From the NCBI RefSeq assembly GCF_905220415.1, contig NC_059539.1, forward strand, positions 10,726,001 to 10,790,000: a stretch of DNA of 64,000 bases, in the 5' to 3' direction. A program made the translations under genes and the position numbers. Shown piece by piece: positions 35,663 to 48,280 of the stretch (position 1 is the stretch's first letter; every line of letters begins with the position of its first letter). The notes below the pieces were generated by a model, which had not been told where the DNA came from, did no database searches, and saw only the letters and a list, made by a program, of their open reading frames with translations. Source of the DNA: Colias croceus. Lineage: Eukaryota; Arthropoda; Insecta; Lepidoptera; Pieridae.

Positions 35663-37427
35663 CATAAAACGTGAAATAAATAATAAATAGTAATATCAAA
35701 CTATCTTCTATTACTTCTTAGCAACGTAAATATATTTATCAAGGCTATAAAAATTGATAAAACTCAATCCGTCTCTATGATAGCCCTAGCTATTGTTAAG
35801 ATAAAAATATTAAAATATACATAACTTAAAAAACTAACTCAAGAGTTATAATGTGTCATTTTTAGTTTCGTTATTCAGTAGAAGATTTCATTATTTTTCA
35901 ATATAAATTATTTAATTGATTGATTTCAAAAAAAATTGCAAATGGATAAAATGTACATTAAAATAGATGTTGATGGTGCCTCTTTTATTGAACGAATATT
36001 ATTACAACAGAAAAAAAAACTTTTATCCAAATTTTTTCATAATACCAACTACTAAATTTAGTTTATTAGTATGTGGCTTAGGTACTAAATTAAATTAAAA
36101 ACGGTAAAATACACTTCATGTTGTATCATAATATCATAATAAACAATTACCAACGCATTATCTTCAATCGTTATTGTTTGTTAAATTGATTTAATTTGCA
36201 ATTGTTTTGATATAAATGTTCTAATCAAGAACCGATAAGCAAATTTTGAGAGGCCCTTTTTCGTATGATGCATTATGTAATAATATTTCTTAATAGTCAA
36301 ATTATTTTAAAATTATTTTATTGAGCAGGAAAATACTACTGAAAAATACTTTATTACCGTAGATAGCTACTAACTTATAAAAGAAGTGAACTTAATGCTG
36401 AAAATAAATAATGATGTGTACACAATATTCTGAAATATCTGTTGGTATCTAATATACCTAAAGTACTGTATTTTATAGTTATTAAAACATGTTTATATTT
36501 AGTTACCTGTAATAAAGAAAACGAAGTATGTACACATAAATTTATAAATATATTGCCATAAGTTCAAAAAGCTAACGTTGATAAAAAATTATTTCAAACA
36601 CAAAGATTAAATTAAAATTACATATTATCTTGATACCTATGTGTAATAGACTAAAGTATTCACGCACTCGTTATCAAAATATCAACATGCGTTCTCAAAA
36701 TATACAAATATAACAGTAGTAAAATTTCAGTTTATCGTATTCGAATTTGGGGTTCAACAACCCTTTACCTTCACGAATTATTTCAGCGTCATTTCTGATC
36801 GAGCATTCATCCAACTATAATTTTAAAAGACGTCAAAACAAACAAAGGCAGGCGTATTCAGAATATACATTGCATTCTTTGTCCATTATTTCTGGTCTAT
36901 GATTCAATGATCTCACTATTACATACAAAAAACTATACGATGTTCGGTCAATCGTCTCGATATTAGAGCTTTTTTTTTATAACGATAATGTAAATACACG
37001 TGCAGAAATATATCATATTATAGTAAACCCGAAAATGATACTCTGATAAAAAAAATATCAAGAAAAAAATATTAAAATTTCCGAATGACATTTTTATGTA
37101 TCAATTTAAATGGAAAAAAATAAATATTTTAAGAATATGCGTATAAAATGATGTTTGACTTGTTCGTAATCTTAATGATTATTTTTATTCAAATTTAAAA
37201 TCAATAAGCAAGTTTAAAAATATTTGGGTAGATACTCAAAAAAATATTAATTCGCATGGAATTAAACAAACATACTTAATTTATTAATTATGTACATGTT
37301 TTAGGCATCTGCCAAAAATTATTTTTAAGAGGACATCAATTTTTTTCTTAATTTTTAATTTAGAATTACGACGTACATTGCTCGTAGTTTGACTAATAAT
37401 AATATTAACAGTATCTAAAGTGTAAAA
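35663..37427. other. AT-rich DNA, no gene seen
   Basis: Nothing supported beyond simple A/T runs. Confidence 0.45.
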
Positions 37428-37620
37428 TCTATACTAATATTATAAAGCTGAAGAGTTTGTTTGTTTGAACGCGCTAATCTCGGGAACTGCTGGTCCGATT
37501 TGAAAAAATATTTCGGTGTTAGATAGCTCATTTATCGAGGAAGACTATAGGCTATATACCGTCATGCTACGACCAAGAGAGAGGAGAGGAGCCACGGGTG
37601 AAACCGCGCGGAGCGGCTAG
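37428..37620 (+). mobile_element. Helitron-like element, family A
   Basis: Best-preserved A copy in the window: TCTATACTAATATTATAAAG head preceded by A, GAAGAGTTTGTTTGTTTGAA, TCATTTATCGAGGAAGACTA, GGTGAAACCGCGCGGAGCGG and CTAG followed by T. Confidence 0.8.
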
Positions 37621-37694
37621 TTACTAAATAAAGTATTCATTATCTTATTTGTGTAATGCATTTTCTAAGAAGAGGACTTTAACTTCTAATTTTC

Positions 37695-37862
37695 GGCGTC
37701 TTCACCCACGTTGTCTTAAATTTAAAGAATTATAGGTACCTTCCTCTTGACTATTAAAAACATATCAAAATCGGACATCGGGGACGGACAGATGCGACAT
37801 ACATAGACATATTGAAGGACAGATGCGGGAAGCTAATTTGTTTTTATACTATGACGTATAAT
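37695..37862 (-). mobile_element. Degraded family D Helitron-like fragment
   Basis: GGCGTCTTCACCCACGTTGT and ACCTTCCTCTTGACTATTAA match the order of family D, ending TTTTTATACTATGACGTA. Much diverged. Confidence 0.35.
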
Positions 37863-38355
37863 ATAATATTTATATTATCTGTAATACTATGTAATGATCT
37901 AGTAATCTGTGCTTTCATATCCATTAAAATAAATAACTTCAAGATATCTTTGATACTTAAAAAAATAATAAAAATAAAATAGCACTATTGCATTTGATAT
38001 TCATTTCTAATTCTATGCTGGCTAAAACACAGATATGAAAATAAACACTGACTGTAAGTTCGTTACCCGGGAGTTGTATTTTTGATCTTTCTCACGAGTT
38101 TAAGATGTAGGTAATATAGTATAAGTATTATGTGTTTTGAATAATGGATTCTATATTAAGGTATCGTTTTTTTATAAATAAAGTCTTTGTCGTTACTGGC
38201 GAAACTTCAATCATCATTATGTTATACTTTGTTTGGACTCGCTAATAAATAAGACTAATCAATTTAAATCTGGTTAAGTTGCAGCCTAAAATCTTATATA
38301 TGGTATGTACTCATATAGAATTATGCACGAAGACTGAATTATTATTGTTATTCTT

Positions 38356-38598
38356 TTACGGTGCATTTAGACCAAACGAACATACCTACAGCTAGAGCCA
38401 GAGTAAGAGCATTCTTTCGTGATCTTTTAGTGCAAACGAAAACTCGTATTCAGTGTTGTTCATTATTAGAACATAACATATTATAATCTTTTCGAACGCA
38501 CTAAAAACAACGAAAGAATACTCTTCGCCTATTTACACTAAAAAAGAATTTGACATAGTGCAGTTAAAATGAGCTCGTTTGATCTAAATGCACCGTTA
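38356..38598. mobile_element. MITE with TTA duplication (Harbinger-like)
   Basis: Terminal repeats CGGTGCATTTAGACCAAACG (left, from 38359) and its inverse CGTTTGATCTAAATGCACCG (right, to 38595). TTA flanks both ends (38356-38358, 38596-38598). An inner pair ATTCTTTCGT / ACGAAAGAAT extends the symmetry. A TTA duplication and non-coding body suggest a PIF/Harbinger-type MITE. Confidence 0.6.
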
Positions 38599-39590
38599 TA
38601 CAAATTATACTTCCTAAAATAAGTGTAATTACTACATTTTTTTAGAGAATAATATCTTTCAAACACAAATTACTTCTACAGTGCTACGCGTCAAGGAACA
38701 AACGCATCGGAGCTACGAGCTGCTACGTTGCACATGCACCGTAGCAAATGCAGCTACAACATCTACGAATGTAGCAGTGCTACGAAACTGCATGTGCAAA
38801 TATTTCGCACACTTGTTATCAATTATTGATAAATTATATTGAATTTAATAAATTCTTTACATGTTTTTGTCATCTTGAATACAGCATTTATATTGTATTC
38901 GTACACATGGTGTTTTATTTCACAATAATTGGGTTATTAAATATTCTAAGAAAATATTGGAAGTTCAACTTCGATGTAAGTTTTTTCCTTTAGATGTTAT
39001 TCTAATTATTATTATATTAAAGAGAACTAAATGCACAAATATGAACTGCTAAACCCTTCCGCTTTTTGCATTCTTCACTGTGAAATGTGGAGTGTGGACA
39101 TACCATATTAAATAAAATAAATCTGCTATAAAATATTGTAAGAAAACTATAATATTAAGTACTAATTTCTGTTATAATGTATAATCTTTGTTTAAAAAAT
39201 GCGAATGCGCAGTATAACATAAAATATAGGAAGTGAATACACATTGAATTGATCTCTCTAATGTTTAAATATCAAATACATATGAGTTATAAACTTTTAA
39301 TTTTGTAAGAGGCTCAAAGTGCTCAAATATGCACGGCAGATGTGTCAATGTCATTGACTCTTTAATTAGCCGAAATATGTCGCCCAAGGCGTTTTTTAAA
39401 CTAGTCAATTTTAATCCTAGTAGGTATTTAAATCTATTTTATACGATGTTTGTGTCTATGTTTTTAATTTTATATGCAGTTTATTCGATTTTTTGATATA
39501 AAGAAAAATTCGTAATTTTTATACAGCTAATAAAGCTAAGTACTTATACAAAATAAAACCTTTAATAATTATTGTATATTGTAATCTGAA

Positions 39591-39740
39591 TCTATACTAA
39601 TATTATAAAGCGTTTGAACGCGCTAATCTCGGGAACTACTGGTCCGATTTGAATAATTCTTTCGGTGTTAGATAGTTCATTTACGGAGGAAGGCGAACAG
39701 GTACGGAGCCACGCGGCCACACGCGGGTGAACCGTAAATA
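39591..39740 (+). mobile_element. Helitron-like element, family A, shortened
   Basis: Intact head TCTATACTAATATTATAAAG and GGGAACTACTGGTCCGATTT; the GTTTGTTTG stretch is deleted and the terminal hairpin is disturbed, with no CTAG. Confidence 0.6.
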
Positions 39741-42700
39741 ATAATAAGGTTTTCGTATTTGCCTATCCATTCTATTTTATTATATATTATGTTTATATTG
39801 TACAGTTATATTTTAATAACTATAATTATACCGGATCGATCAATTATTACAAAAAATAAATAAAAACTGGACATACATAACCTTGAAACTATATTTAGAT
39901 TTAACACAAACTACAATCAACTTGTTATTATGCAATTAATGGATAAGTCCCTAAAAATTATTTATTCTATTCTTATTCAAATTAAATTACTAACAGACAT
40001 GAAACTACTTTAAAAAAAAATAAAAAAAACACCATGTCAATGTGTTAAGGTGAGTACTCATTTTAAATAGTATTTCTAACTAACTTTAGTCATAGGGTAC
40101 CTTGACCCATTTACACAGACAAATGTAAAAGGGCCTTTATATTTATACGATTTTTATTGCATTATGATATACCTATGAATAGAAGTATAAATATCCTTTA
40201 TTAGGTACTTATAGGAAAGTATATTTTTCAATACAAAAGTTATTATGCCTTTATTGAGCTCGTTAATATCCAATTAGGAATGTCATTGGTATAAGATAGT
40301 TTCGAAGATTAGGTAGGTAAATAAAAATAATTTGAAACAATATTCATTTATTTTTAAATATCATATCGTATTATGACCAACCATCTTTGTTGAGATGTTA
40401 AAAATTATTTCATGGTTTCGTAAACAACAATGTAGTAATATTCAAATGTAATTAGAAGTACCCGAGTGTAAATTATAAAAAATCATTTATTTAAATTTAA
40501 AGGACATACCTGCGCAATAACACAAAAATTACAAATCTTATAGATATTTACAAATTAGTATGAAAACTAAACGAAAATTCATATCAGACAACCGAAAACG
40601 TCTACTGTTTCAAAACGTCGCAAGCCTTTAAAAAAATTAAGTTTTATCCGCAGTTTTAAAACCACTTCAATCTTCTACAAATAAAATCTAACCGCATAAG
40701 ATATTTTATAAAATTTAAATATATTTTGGACGCACAAGCGTAGTGTTTCGATGGCAAACTGGTTATTTGTCCTTGGAAAGTACACAGGGCTTCCGCATGT
40801 TACCTTAAGTTTTTCTCACACATAATTTATGCATATAAAAAGTATTTATATAAAATCCGCATTTAGAATTTAATAAAGTTATAATGTACATTCAGTGACA
40901 TTCAGAATTATTATGTTTAATTAATTATTTTGAGAAACAACTGGTTTTTGAATTATGTATAACCCTATTATAGGTATTTAAGGTACTGTTAAATGTGAAG
41001 CTTCATTATACCCAGATTATTGATATAGATATTTATTTTTCAGACAACCTATAATTTAAACTTCAAATTTCTATTTAGTAGGTATGAAAATATGATTTCA
41101 GTGACGAATGAAGCGTCCTTATAAACAATGAGTCGTTGGAAACTTGAAAATATCCCTGTAACATTTAATTTGCAAATAAAAACGAACATCGTACGGCTTC
41201 TTATTACATTCTAACATTATTTTAACTACAATTAAACCAAAAACTACTGATATATAAATAAAGTTCTTAGTTAATTTTAACATTTTACGCGGTGATCTAA
41301 ATATAACATTGACTTTCCAAGGCAAGACATCCTCATAAAGTATTTGCATCGAAGGGCACATCGTACCATTAATTGAGCCATATTCATAGAAAAAAGTCAC
41401 ACAAAAGGGCCATTGCTATTTAAGACGAGCATTCCTTTCTTTACTACCCTCCCAGTGAGTTATTATCAGCTGCGACCCGTTTTTGCTTAAATAAAAGAAC
41501 AAAATACCAATGAATTCTTAATAGTTGCGTTTATTTGGTTGTTACTACTTATATGTTACTACTTTCAGAAAATTTAGTGTCTTAGGCTTTGATCTTTTGA
41601 TTGTTAATAAAACATTGGATGAATTTTTAACTCTGGAATTGTCACATGCATTACATTTCCTTTAGCCATTAAGATGATAAGGTGATTGCACTTTTACAAC
41701 ATCGAGTCCAAAATTTCTGGGTTTAACAACACGCTAATTCGAAAACCAAAGACGTGATGACAGATATATATTATAGATATTATAGAATATGTTACAAAAC
41801 AGTTTTGTATCCATATATTCGTTTTTTGTAAAAGTTGTTTAAAAATAATCAACCACGTGAATACTATTGAACTTTGCAGACAACCTGATGACGACAGGTG
41901 GCGGTGAAGCGGAAACCTTTGCCAAATTACACAAAATCACCATTCAATTTGGAAACAATCCAAGTGAAAATCCAAACGGGAATTCTTTAAAATTATATTA
42001 TGCATTTTTTGTGATTGTATAACAACTTCCTATTTACGAAACGCTGTCTGGAATGAAGAATCTTTGTTCAAGCGTCTTTAGTTAATTAAATAACGTGAAT
42101 ATTAAACAGGGACTTTTAAATTAAGTGTCCCTGACGTGCGCGTGTGTGTCCCAGCGCATAAAGCAACATAGCCCTGATCCAAAAACAATGGACTAGAAGT
42201 CTAACAACGGGCTTACTTATTATTTTACGCCCCCTAACAAAGGTTCTTCCTCAGCCTTTAACACAACTTGTCTTTTGCAAAGATATCTACTTATTAATAA
42301 TTGTTAAAAAAAATCCATAAATAAGTAAGTAGTTAGGTACCTATAGTTTTTATATCAATTGCAGGTAATGTCGATATCGACCGACTAAATTAATCATGGT
42401 GAACGCTTGAAATAATTTGAAATATTTTCTAGGTAGGTAGGTAGGTAAATGTTAAATTTCTTACAAAATAAAACTTGTACCAAAGTACCTTGAACCTTGA
42501 ACAGCAATTAATAACACAAATATTCCAGGCCTTGGACATGCACAGTGTCAGTTGTATGCGGCAATAAATTCATTGTGTAATGGGCAAAGCAGCAGCAACG
42601 TTTTAAATTGGGCCGTCCCTCCCAAGAGCGCCCCGCGCGCATCGCATATTATCTATACCAGTAATATTATTCGCTTCTAAAACGCATCTTAGAAACGCAC

Positions 42701-43427
42701 GCAGCTAACGATCGTCGACTACTAGCGCCATCTGTTGCGACGCGCGCGATTTAATGTTGATAATAACCATAATAGCACACATGCGTGATAATGACAGTGT
42801 GGATGTGTGCAAGCACGCACAATCATTATAATATTTTTTTTATAAAATTGTGCGCGTGGTGCGTGCTGTAGTAACTAGTAGCCAATGGGTAGCAACGATA
42901 GAGTTGGCAGCACGGAAATGTTTAGCTATGCAAGCTAAGGTCATTACGATAGGTACTTCAACTCGATTTTTTACTTTATTTAACACAATATATTCAAACC
43001 TTCTCAAGGTTGTTCGTTCGTCATCAAGCGATGACATCTTGAATTTCAACTTTTTAATTACAATTTTACATATTGTAATCATTTTGCATGGATGAAAATG
43101 TTAAAAAATCCACAAATGGTTCTGAATTCAAGAGTCATTGAGTTAATAAGTACCTACATACATAATATAAAATATTAACTCAATGTCCAGAGTAGAATAA
43201 ATGCGAAATTTTTAGACATATAAAATTAATGGCTTTACGATTTAAAAATACTATTTTTTAATTTATTTAGGTAAACCTATCTGTTAAGTAACTAGGTACC
43301 TAAGTAGTTAATAAATATGTACATAAGTGTAAAAAGTTAATTTTAATTGTATTACTTAGTTTTTATTATAAAAAAAATTATTTACTTCGTTTTATTGTAT
43401 TTAAAATTGGGAACTAGGTATATTTTC
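39741..43427. other. AT-rich DNA, no gene seen
   Basis: No supported gene. A minus-strand frame at 41119-41400 (93 codons) has no recognisable motif. 42120-42200 and 42600-42740 are somewhat GC-richer. Small (GGTA)n-like runs occur near 42432. Confidence 0.4.
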
Positions 43428-44440
43428 TATCACCAAAATTTATATTTGTCATCAAGTTGTATCACCTAATAAATAGATCTATCACTACGAAATATTTTCG
43501 TTCTCAGATAAACAAAAATTGTTCCCAGGTATGAATTATCAAATTAATGTTAATATAATATGTGTAAAATAAGAGATCGATAACCAATAAAATTATATTG
43601 CATTACATGAATATAAACTTCGTTCTAATGATAACAGTTTTGTTACTTAAACAATAGCTCTGTGCTCAGAATGGTAGATCTGTCACCAAATAAATCGATT
43701 ATCGATCCCTGACTGCGACTCCTTTTTATTTGATATTTTGTCACCTATACAGTAGTAACATTTTATTTCGTTCAGATAATAAATTAATACTTAGTATTCG
43801 TTATCAATTTAATACATCAATTTATAATTTTAATGAAAAAATGATCAAAGGGGCGGAGACAAATTATTGGCGCACTATAAAAATTGACATGTGCAAACAT
43901 ATTATCGGATTAGCCATACGCTTAAAGCTGGCCAACCCCCCACCAGAAGCAAAAAAATGTGCTTATCGGCCAGAAAAGAAAAAGGGGGCGCCCTTCGAAA
44001 TCCAAACCAGCGCCGATTATTCAGTGATTATTGATTTTTAACAATAAATATTGATTATTTTAACTTTAATTAAGTGTTTTATCTACAATTATGCTAACCA
44101 TTAGCCAGCTATTAAACCAGAGCTGATTATTCAGTGGTTATTATTTTTAAGAATAAATATTGATTATTTTAACTTTTAGTAACATTATAATATGATTTAT
44201 TGGTGATCTCTTTAAATTAGTTTGCTTTTAAAATACTTATTAGGACACACCTATTATAATACATACAAAAACATTTATTTGGTACTAGACCTTATATCTC
44301 AGGATTTTAGGTGATTTATTGTGGAACTGATTTTGCATTGTTTGGTGACTACATTTTGGTGACAGATCTACTATTTTGAGGACAAACCCTATTATTTAAG
44401 AAACACAAAACTAATTAAATTGGTGATAGCTTAAATGATA
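43428..44440. repeat. Repeat-rich block with inverted GGTGAC/TCACC motifs
   Basis: The left part (43430-43740) has several TCACC motifs next to AATAAAT and GATCT (for example TAGATCTGTCACCAAATAAA at 43675). The right part (44195-44420) has the inverse (GGTGACAGATCTACTATTTT at 44357). Between them a unit ending TTATTCAGTG(A/G)TTATT...AATAAATATTGATTATTTTAACTTT is present twice (about 44010 and 44120). It looks like a non-autonomous element with repetitive inverted ends; class unknown. Confidence 0.4.
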
Positions 44441-44732
44441 CCCTTTTAAATTCTATCAGTGTGTAGGTATGTGTGCAAAGCTTGTACATATTATGTAACT
44501 ACCTAGTTACCTACTGCCAAATATAATAATGTAGTTACATATTATTTTGTACGCACGTGTGTTTCGGCTTTCATGGACAGAAGCAAAGCGCAGTTTGACC
44601 GTGAAAATGTTTATTTTATGTAAATGTTGTATTTTATAATTTAGAGGCCATAAATTACTATAGTGTATTCCATTTATCAATTAATTATTAATAAGTATTT
44701 TTAAATTCCCAATATAATATTAATTATTGTAT

Positions 44733-47700
44733 AGTTTGGGTTCCCTGGGTGGTGCTAAACAGGTGACATGGTGGGAGACTATTGTCGCGGCTATAATGAC
44801 CACCCATCAGCTGAAGCCGTGTCGCCAAGCGTCCGCGTTCCGACACGATGAAGCTGATGTAGCCCCTGTGGAGACGGGTCGAATCAGTTGCGCTTATACA
44901 ACCTGGACGATTTGACGCACACTTATGTTGTTGCACCTGGAGACTAGTCATGGAGGGTAGCGGGATCCGAGGCACGGTTCACCGCTGGCCGACCGCTAGT
45001 CAGTAGGGGGCCCAAGTAGCGTGCTAGCCACATGTGAAAGGCTGCCCCGCCAACTAGCGAAAAATCCCAAGATGCGCCATAGTGCCGGTTGGCGACCGGA
45101 TGAGAGGGCCCTATGGACATCCTTGGGGGGGCTCGGGCGTCCCCGCAGTCTCCAGACTAGTCCCCATCAGTGTAGCTGATGAGTGTGTGTCTCAGGTCTA
45201 GAAGTATAACGCCTCGATTCACTGCCGTCTTCACACCTACTTCACTCTCTAAAACAAACATGAAAAAAGCAAGGTACAGGAATAAAGTTGTACAGCGGCA
45301 GCACTCCCTCTCGCTGAAAGTAGACCTCACTAACATCAGAGGTCTACACTCCAATCTCGCTGCAGTCCACTACCACCTCGAGACTCAAACTCCTTGTATC
45401 TTGTTCCTCACGGAGACGCAGATAAGATGTCCGTCTGATCTGGCGTACCTAACTTATCCCGGCTACACCCTGGAGCATAACTTTAAAGCTCGGTCTGGTG
45501 TGTGCGCGTACGTACGAGACGACATCTGCTGTCGGCGTCTCCGTTACCTTGAAGACCCCCATCTCTCTGTACTATGGATGCTGGTGGACACAGGCTTAGA
45601 GAAACTCATCTATGCTTGTGTCTACCGAGCGCACAGCGGAGACCAGGAGACAATCAGGCTCACAGAGTATCTAAGTGAGGCGGCGGATACTGCTCAACAC
45701 AAATACCCTTCCGCTCAGCTAGTGCTTCTGGGGGATTTTAATGCCCACCACCAGGAGTGGCTATACCCATACCAGTGCACTGACCTAGCTGGGAGAGAGA
45801 CGCGTAAACTCGCTATAGCGTTAAATCTCACCCAGCTGGTTCAAGGAGCGACGCGGGTTCCTGATGTTGAGAGTCATACAGCCAATTGCTTGGACCTTCT
45901 GCTGACAACAGATCCAGACCGTTACTCGGTGGCGATTTCATCGCCGCTTGGCAGCTCCGATCACTGTCTGGTGAAATCTGTATCCATCTACTCGCTGCCC
46001 GATCCCAGTCCCAGGGGCTCTCGGCGCGTGTGGCGATACAAGTCAGCAGATTGGGACGAGATGCGTTCCTTTTTTGCATCTTATCCCTGGCGGCCTGTCT
46101 GCTTTTCTTCTGAAGACCCTTCAACCTGTGCGGATGCTGTGACTGATGTGCTGCGGCAGGGAATGGAGTACTTTATTCCATTCTCCGATGTAGCCACCTC
46201 CAGCAAAGCTCAACCCTGGTTCAGAGCCGATTGCAGACGCGCTGAAGCGCTTAAGCATGAAGCATATCTGGCTTGGGTTGATGCTCGACACCGCAAGGCC
46301 AAGGACTTGTCAGAGAAGAAGAAAGCCTTCAACCGGGCCGCCAAGTCCTGCAAAAAGGCTCTACGGAAAGCTCGATTTGACCATGTCAGCCGTATAGGGA
46401 ACAAACTGGCTTCTTACCCCTCTGGTAGCAAAGCGTTTTGGTCCCTGGCTAAGGCGGTTGAATCGAATTTCTGCCGCCCCTCACTTCCTCCACTGCTGAA
46501 ACCGGATGGGTCGCTGGCTCACACCGCCGTAGAGAAAGCGAACCTTTTTGCTTCTCTTTTCGCGGAAAATTCTCGTCTTGATCCCGCAAATGCGAAACCT
46601 CCCAGTCTACCTGGATGCGAGGTGAACATGCCGGAAATTCGCATCCGTCAGACTGAGGTTCTTAAAACGCTGCGGAATCTTGACGTGAATAAAGCCAGTG
46701 GCCCTGATGGAATTCCAGCCATAGTTCTTAAAACCTGTGCACCTGAACTTGCTCCTGTTTTGACGCGCCTCTTTCGCCTCTCGATGACGACTGGAATAGT
46801 ACCAAAATCTTGGAAACTTGCCAACGTGCAGCCCGTGCCCAAAAAAGGCAGTCGTGCCGACCCCTCCAACTACAGGCCAATTTCAGTCACGTCCATACTC
46901 TGTAAGACTATGGAGCGTGTACTGAACAGCCGGCTCCTGGCACACCTAGAAGCGAACGACCTCCTCAGTGACCGACAATACGGGTTCCGCCGAAACCGGT
47001 CCACTGGGGATCTTCTAGCGTACGCCACCTACATCTGGAGCGAGGCCATCGAGAATCATGGTGAAGCACTTGCTGTCTCCCTTGATATCTCGAAGGCCTT
47101 CGATAGGGTCTGGCATGATAGTCTTATTGGCAAGCTTCCATCCTACGGTCTGCCTGCTGGTCTCTGCGCCTGGATCTCAGATTTCCTGAGAGACCGGTCG
47201 ATTCGAGTAGTCGTCGACGGCTGCTCGTCCGACCAATTGGCTACTAATGCCGGGGTCCCTCAGGGATCAGTTCTCTCCGCAACACTCTTCCTGCTACACA
47301 TTAACGATCTGCTGAGACCCGGTATCTATGGGTACGCAGACGATAGCACTGTTGTGGAGAGATATGCATCTAGCGCGCGAGCCAGTGCGGCACAAATCCA
47401 GTCGCTACGGGAGGTGATGGTCGAACGCATGAACTTGTCCTTACAGGCTGTCTCCGAGTGGGGTGAGGCCAATCTGGTCAAGTTCAATGCGTCCAAGACC
47501 CAGGCGTGTCTATTCTCCGCAAAACGGAGTCCATTCAACCTGACTCCGTCCTTCCAAGGTGTATCCGTGCCGATAACTGACCGCCTCGAGCTTCTTGGAA
47601 TCACCTTAACGCCTACTCTTAATTTTGGTTCATACATTGAATCCAAAGCCCAAGTAGCCTCAAAAAAGCTCGGTATACTGGCGAAGGTGAGGCAGTATTT

Positions 47701-48280
47701 CAGCCCGGGACAGTTGCTCAATCTCTACCAAGCACAAGTCCGTTCGTGCATGGAATACTGCTCTCACCTCTGGGATGGATCTGCCAAGTACCAGCTGGAG
47801 TCGCTTGAGGCGATTGAGAGGCGTGCCAAGAGGCTCATAAACGACGATGTGCTAGTAGGCAAAAAACTCCAGAGCCTCGCTCATCGTCGCAGAGTGGCAA
47901 GTCTATCGGTTTTTTACCGGATACACTTTGGAGAGTGCGCTGCGGAATTGCACGACTTAGTTCCGCCATCCCCATTTTACCATCGTTCGTCGAGGCGCAC
48001 AGATTCTAGGCATCGCCACATGGTTGACGTTCCATGTACCCGGACTAAGCGGTTCGGATCGACATTCTTTATTCGAACCGCTAGGGACTGGAACATGCTT
48101 CCTGAATCTGTGTTCCCCGATGAGTACAATATGGGGGTCTTCAAGAGGAGAGTGAACAGGTACATTCTAGGGAAGCACGCTCCATCTTAGGCCACATCTC
48201 AGCTTACCATCAGGCGAGATCGTGGCCAAGCGCTCCCCTATCGCAGCATAAAAAAAAAAAAAAAAAAAAAAAAAAGTTTG
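44733..48280 (+). mobile_element. Full-length-looking non-LTR retrotransposon (LINE)
   Basis: A GC-rich unit of about 3.5 kb in AT-rich DNA: about 440 bp of 5' untranslated sequence, one large open frame (45179-48190), a short 3' untranslated region with CATCAGGCGAGATCGTGGCC, and a poly(A) tail (48250-48274). A 6-bp AGTTTG occurs at 44733-44738 and right after the tail at 48275-48280, a possible target-site duplication, though short. No separate ORF1 is visible, so either the family has a single ORF or this copy has lost ORF1. Clade is uncertain (CR1/Jockey/RTE-like). Confidence 0.8.
45179..48190 (+). CDS. Endonuclease/reverse transcriptase of non-LTR retrotransposon
   Basis: The 1003-residue protein has an apurinic-type endonuclease domain followed by a reverse transcriptase. 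Endonuclease motifs: N52 in LTNIRG, E79 in LFLTETQ, D186 and N188 in LLGDFNAH, and SDH at 260-262. Reverse transcriptase motifs: PVPKKGSR with NYRPIS (about 553-569), QYGFRRNRST (600-609), the first catalytic Asp in SLDISKAFD (D636), GVPQGSVLS (692-700) and YADD at 719-722. The C-terminal part ends WNMLPESVFP and a basic tail. There is no stop or frameshift, and all key residues seen are intact, so the copy could be recently mobile. It nicks DNA and copies its RNA at the target site. The first ATG (45179) is used; the endonuclease starts about 45 residues in, so a later start is possible. It is GC-rich compared with its surroundings. Confidence 0.9.
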   Translation: MSVCLRSRSITPRFTAVFTPTSLSKTNMKKARYRNKVVQRQHSLSLKVDLTNIRGLHSNLAAVHYHLETQTPCILFLTETQIRCPSDLAYLTYPGYTLEHNFKARSGVCAYVRDDICCRRLRYLEDPHLSVLWMLVDTGLEKLIYACVYRAHSGDQETIRLTEYLSEAADTAQHKYPSAQLVLLGDFNAHHQEWLYPYQCTDLAGRETRKLAIALNLTQLVQGATRVPDVESHTANCLDLLLTTDPDRYSVAISSPLGSSDHCLVKSVSIYSLPDPSPRGSRRVWRYKSADWDEMRSFFASYPWRPVCFSSEDPSTCADAVTDVLRQGMEYFIPFSDVATSSKAQPWFRADCRRAEALKHEAYLAWVDARHRKAKDLSEKKKAFNRAAKSCKKALRKARFDHVSRIGNKLASYPSGSKAFWSLAKAVESNFCRPSLPPLLKPDGSLAHTAVEKANLFASLFAENSRLDPANAKPPSLPGCEVNMPEIRIRQTEVLKTLRNLDVNKASGPDGIPAIVLKTCAPELAPVLTRLFRLSMTTGIVPKSWKLANVQPVPKKGSRADPSNYRPISVTSILCKTMERVLNSRLLAHLEANDLLSDRQYGFRRNRSTGDLLAYATYIWSEAIENHGEALAVSLDISKAFDRVWHDSLIGKLPSYGLPAGLCAWISDFLRDRSIRVVVDGCSSDQLATNAGVPQGSVLSATLFLLHINDLLRPGIYGYADDSTVVERYASSARASAAQIQSLREVMVERMNLSLQAVSEWGEANLVKFNASKTQACLFSAKRSPFNLTPSFQGVSVPITDRLELLGITLTPTLNFGSYIESKAQVASKKLGILAKVRQYFSPGQLLNLYQAQVRSCMEYCSHLWDGSAKYQLESLEAIERRAKRLINDDVLVGKKLQSLAHRRRVASLSVFYRIHFGECAAELHDLVPPSPFYHRSSRRTDSRHRHMVDVPCTRTKRFGSTFFIRTARDWNMLPESVFPDEYNMGVFKRRVNRYILGKHAPS

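Noticed and set aside
45828..47721. Several frames of 60-131 codons overlapping the LINE protein
   Set aside because: Shadows of the 1003-codon frame in other reading frames; no motifs.
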